Origin: JBBQXY01 sp051004815
Lineage (GTDB): Bacteria; Chloroflexota; Ktedonobacteria; Ktedonobacterales; Ktedonobacteraceae
Direction of reading: 5' to 3'
DNA: 39,766 nucleotides
NCBI GenBank assembly: GCA_051004815.1
Contig: JBPCJY010000093.1
Coordinates: forward strand, 1 to 39,766
The notes beneath the pieces were generated by a model. It made no database searches, had not been told where the DNA came from, and saw only the letters and a list, made by a program, of their open reading frames with translations. Shown one piece after another: positions 37,890 through 39,766 of this stretch (its first letter is position 1; each line of letters opens with the position of its first letter). Position numbers and translations under genes: made by a program.

Positions 37890-39056
37890 TCAACTATAAA
37901 CCATGGCGGCCAGTGTCCTACCTATCTGCAACACATTGGTTGTTTCCAGGTTACTCAGAACCACCACAGCGAGATCACTGTGAGGGTAGAAGCCATTGTA
38001 CGCGAGAAAGCCATCGATACGACCGACATGGTAGATGAGCTTGCCCTCGGGTTCGGCGGCAATGAATAAACCATAGCCATACCCCAGATCTGTGTGCATT
38101 AAACAGCCACCTGGGCCAGATTGTGGGCATGGGATATGGACAGTGAACATGGCGTTCATGGCCTGTTGCGAGATCAATGTAGCGTGTGTGAGTGCCTGAT
38201 CCCATACATACAAATCTTGCACCGTAGAATACAAAGCTCCCGCGGAATAGAGTACCGACATATCGTAGGCGTCGGGCTTGACATAACCAGCATAATAGCC
38301 GGTGGCGTGCTGTGGCTGTGCAGGATGCGTGCTATCATAGCCGGTATTGTGCAGCTTGAGGGGAGTAAAGATATGTTGTTGTAAAAATGTAGCATACGAC
38401 TCGCCACTGACACGCTCGATAATGTAACCCAGCAGGACGAAGCCCGAATTACTATACTGGAAGCGCGAGCCGGGAGGAAAATCCAGTGGCTGATTTTTGA
38501 AGCGTGCGATAAGCTGTTCAGGTGTCGTTGGCTGCGTCCATGTCGCCACAAAATCGGAGAAGTTTGTGTAGTCTGGAATACCGGAGCTATGTGTCAACAG
38601 GTGGAACAGCGTAATGGGTTGCCAATCTGCGGGACAACCCGCGATGTACTGGCAGAGATGATCCTGCACATGTAGCTTTCCGCTTTCCTGCAAAATGAGG
38701 ATCGCCATAGCGGTAAATTGTTTGGTCAGTGACCCAATGCGAAAGCGCGTCTGTGGCGTATTGGGAATGCGTGCATCTTTGTCCGCCAATCCGTAGCTCT
38801 TACTGAATAGCATCCCATGCTCTGCCACCAGCACAGAGCCACTCAAAACCCCGGTCTCCGTCAGATGCGTAAGATAGGCATTTAGTTGGGACGCATTGGG
38901 AAATGGTTTTGCTTGAGGCATAAAAGCAACGGGCGATGATAGCGTTGTCCCCGCCGCAACGTTTTTCCCCACGTTGGCTGTGCTACACGCTCCCAAGCTA
39001 ACGATGAATATCAGCAGAAAGCAGATCAGTCTACGCCGAGTGTTTGCCATGGGCAT
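37890..39056 (-). CDS. Serine hydrolase of the beta-lactamase/class C family, lipoprotein
   Basis: 388 aa. The signal peptide ends in a lipobox (FIVSLGAC, Cys24), so it is anchored to the outer face of the membrane. The active-site motifs are SLTK (Ser109, Lys112) in RIGSLTKQFTAMAI, Tyr-x-Asn in FQYSNSGFVLLGYI, and a third motif YHVGRIDGF in place of HTG/KTG. Other family features are HLLTHSSGIPDYTNF and STVQDLYVWDQAL. Such proteins are D-aminopeptidase/esterase/PBP-like and often not true beta-lactamases. ATG 39056 with GGAG about eight bases upstream. It lies 44 bp upstream of the EtfB-like gene on the same strand. Confidence 0.9.
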   Translation of the reverse strand: MPMANTRRRLICFLLIFIVSLGACSTANVGKNVAAGTTLSSPVAFMPQAKPFPNASQLNAYLTHLTETGVLSGSVLVAEHGMLFSKSYGLADKDARIPNTPQTRFRIGSLTKQFTAMAILILQESGKLHVQDHLCQYIAGCPADWQPITLFHLLTHSSGIPDYTNFSDFVATWTQPTTPEQLIARFKNQPLDFPPGSRFQYSNSGFVLLGYIIERVSGESYATFLQQHIFTPLKLHNTGYDSTHPAQPQHATGYYAGYVKPDAYDMSVLYSAGALYSTVQDLYVWDQALTHATLISQQAMNAMFTVHIPCPQSGPGGCLMHTDLGYGYGLFIAAEPEGKLIYHVGRIDGFLAYNGFYPHSDLAVVVLSNLETTNVLQIGRTLAAMVYS

Positions 39057-39561
39057 AGAAGGTGCTCCTTCCTGTGTTTCAAGCGAACCTCATTATATGT
39101 TTCTATATTCATTATAACCGTGAAATAGATGAGTGTCATACGCCAAAGGACGTATTTTTGGGGAAAGTCGAGCGTATTTATTACGTGGAGGCTTTTCTAA
39201 TCAAGCAAAAACTTAATTATTGCCAACAGTGAGTGTCGTTTTAGCACTCTATTAAAGCTAGCAGGCGTTAATAGATAACAACCACGCTGTATTTCTATTA
39301 TGAAGACAGATACCGTGCTAGATAAATACAAGCGATGATAGCATTGAGAAACGTTAACCAAAAACATTCAATAAGCATCCTTTCTCAATATTTTCTCAAC
39401 CTTTGCATAACCTCTTAGCCGTATCATAGGCTCCATGAAGAGGTTGCGAATCGAAATATCTAACTTAAGCTAACCTCATTAAGTCATTTATAAGTCAATT
39501 AAGGGAAGGAAGAGACTCTAGGCTACGTAACTTTGCGTACAAGCGACACCTCATTGTTATA
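39057..39561. other. AT-rich intergenic region
   Basis: I see no ORF with coding character. Small features are the inverted pairs ATACG (39138-39142)/CGTAT (39151-39155) followed by T's, and AACCTCTT (39409-39416)/AAGAGGTT (39438-39445). The stretch between 39260 and 39540 is markedly AT-rich with no long repeat from the families listed. It is a possible site of lost genes or of an undetected small RNA. Confidence 0.4.
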
Positions 39562-39651
39562 GGGATGTGTAACCAGTTACAAAAACATGGTCATACATCC
39601 CGTTCCGTAGACATCTCTCCCCTTGACACATAGGTTAAAATAGTGCATACT
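39562..39651 (+). promoter_or_regulatory. Nested palindrome and promoter upstream of the ribbon-helix-helix gene
   Basis: A 14-bp palindrome TGTAACCAGTTACA (39568-39581) overlaps the left arm of an outer pair, GGGATGT (39562-39568) and ACATCCC (39595-39601). Downstream, TTGACA (39623-39628), 17-bp spacer and CATACT (39646-39651) form a promoter whose start site would fall at or beside the ATG at 39659. RHH proteins usually bind palindromes beside their own gene, so this is a good autoregulatory operator. Confidence 0.5.
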
Positions 39652-39658
39652 AGGTTAT

Positions 39659-39766
39659 ATGAAAGAGAAACAATTATCCATCAGGTTCCCTGTAGACTTG
39701 TTTGCCTTGATTGATACGCAAGCCAAAGAGCAGAGGCGGTCATTCAATGCACAAGTCATTTGGATG
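39659..39766 (+). CDS. Ribbon-helix-helix (Arc/CopG-type) protein, cut by window end
   Basis: Only the first 36 codons are present: KEKQLSIRFPVDLFALIDTQ followed by AKEQRRSFNAQVIWM. The pattern (a beta strand of alternating polar residues, then helix LFALIDTQAKEQ, then R-R-S-F-N-A-Q-V) is that of Arc-type RHH antitoxins and repressors. There is no ribosome site beyond a weak AGG; a promoter -10 ends 7 bases before the ATG, so it is probably leaderless. If it is an antitoxin, the toxin should be just past the window end. Confidence 0.75.
   Translation, partial: MKEKQLSIRFPVDLFALIDTQAKEQRRSFNAQVIWM

Noticed and set aside
39231..39249. CIRCE (HrcA) heat-shock operator
   Set aside because: The pair is GAGTG-N9-CACTC, the reverse order of CIRCE (CACTC-N9-GAGTG), and it lies next to no chaperone gene.
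1..39766. Insertion sequences or CRISPR arrays
   Set aside because: No transposase ORF and no regularly spaced repeats were seen; the repeats are isolated inverted-repeat elements without genes.

Overview
The window looks like chromosomal DNA of a Chloroflexota bacterium, most likely of the Ktedonobacteria type. This is an inference from gene content: tandem Chlor_Arch_YYY (DUF2298) membrane proteins next to an Agl23-type protein, large PP2C and TPR proteins, a GAF-domain regulator, and many short non-coding inverted-repeat elements. GC looks moderate (about half), and TTG and GTG starts are common. No transposase, integrase, CRISPR array or rRNA was seen.

Region 1 (1-3.6 kb) is an aromatic-catabolism remnant: an extradiol-type ring-cleaving dioxygenase broken by one in-frame amber codon, a maleylacetate reductase, and a divergent LysR regulator with a palindrome and an apparently leaderless promoter between them. 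Region 2 (3.6-11.1 kb) is a minus-strand exopolysaccharide cluster. In transcription order it holds an MBL-fold hydrolase, a GT4 glycosyltransferase, a polyprenyl-phosphate sugar transferase, a second GT4, a Wzz-like chain-length protein and a CpsD-like tyrosine-kinase homologue whose ATP-binding motifs are eroded; a TM-anchored hypothetical protein follows. Region 3 (11.1-17.7 kb) has a membrane-anchored PP2C phosphatase with a large exported domain, aspS, an ArsR regulator and an aldo/keto reductase, separated by repeat elements. Region 4 (17.7-20.6 kb) has small regulators and orphans, a tRNA-Arg with anticodon GCG, and an AT-rich three-gene operon (a DUF3467-like protein plus two unknown small proteins). 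Region 5 (20.6-25.4 kb) has a ROK kinase, ClpC and a GAF-domain regulator.

Region 6 (25.4-36.9 kb) is the most unusual part: three giant multi-spanning membrane proteins in a row (a GT39-like/YYY fusion of 1398 aa, a stand-alone YYY protein of 852 aa and an Agl23/TIGR03663 protein), then an aldo/keto reductase remnant and a ten-repeat TPR protein. As I recall the family descriptions, some YYY proteins are single chains made of an extra N-terminal region, two YYY copies and TPRs. This locus holds the same parts as separate neighbouring genes, which suggests an undescribed cell-envelope glycosylation or polymer-export complex. Region 7 (36.9-39.8 kb) has an orphan EtfB-like flavoprotein subunit, a lipoprotein serine hydrolase of the beta-lactamase family, a long AT-rich intergenic stretch and the start of a ribbon-helix-helix protein.

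At least four families of short inverted-repeat elements without genes lie between the genes. One of them supplies the stop codon of clpC.
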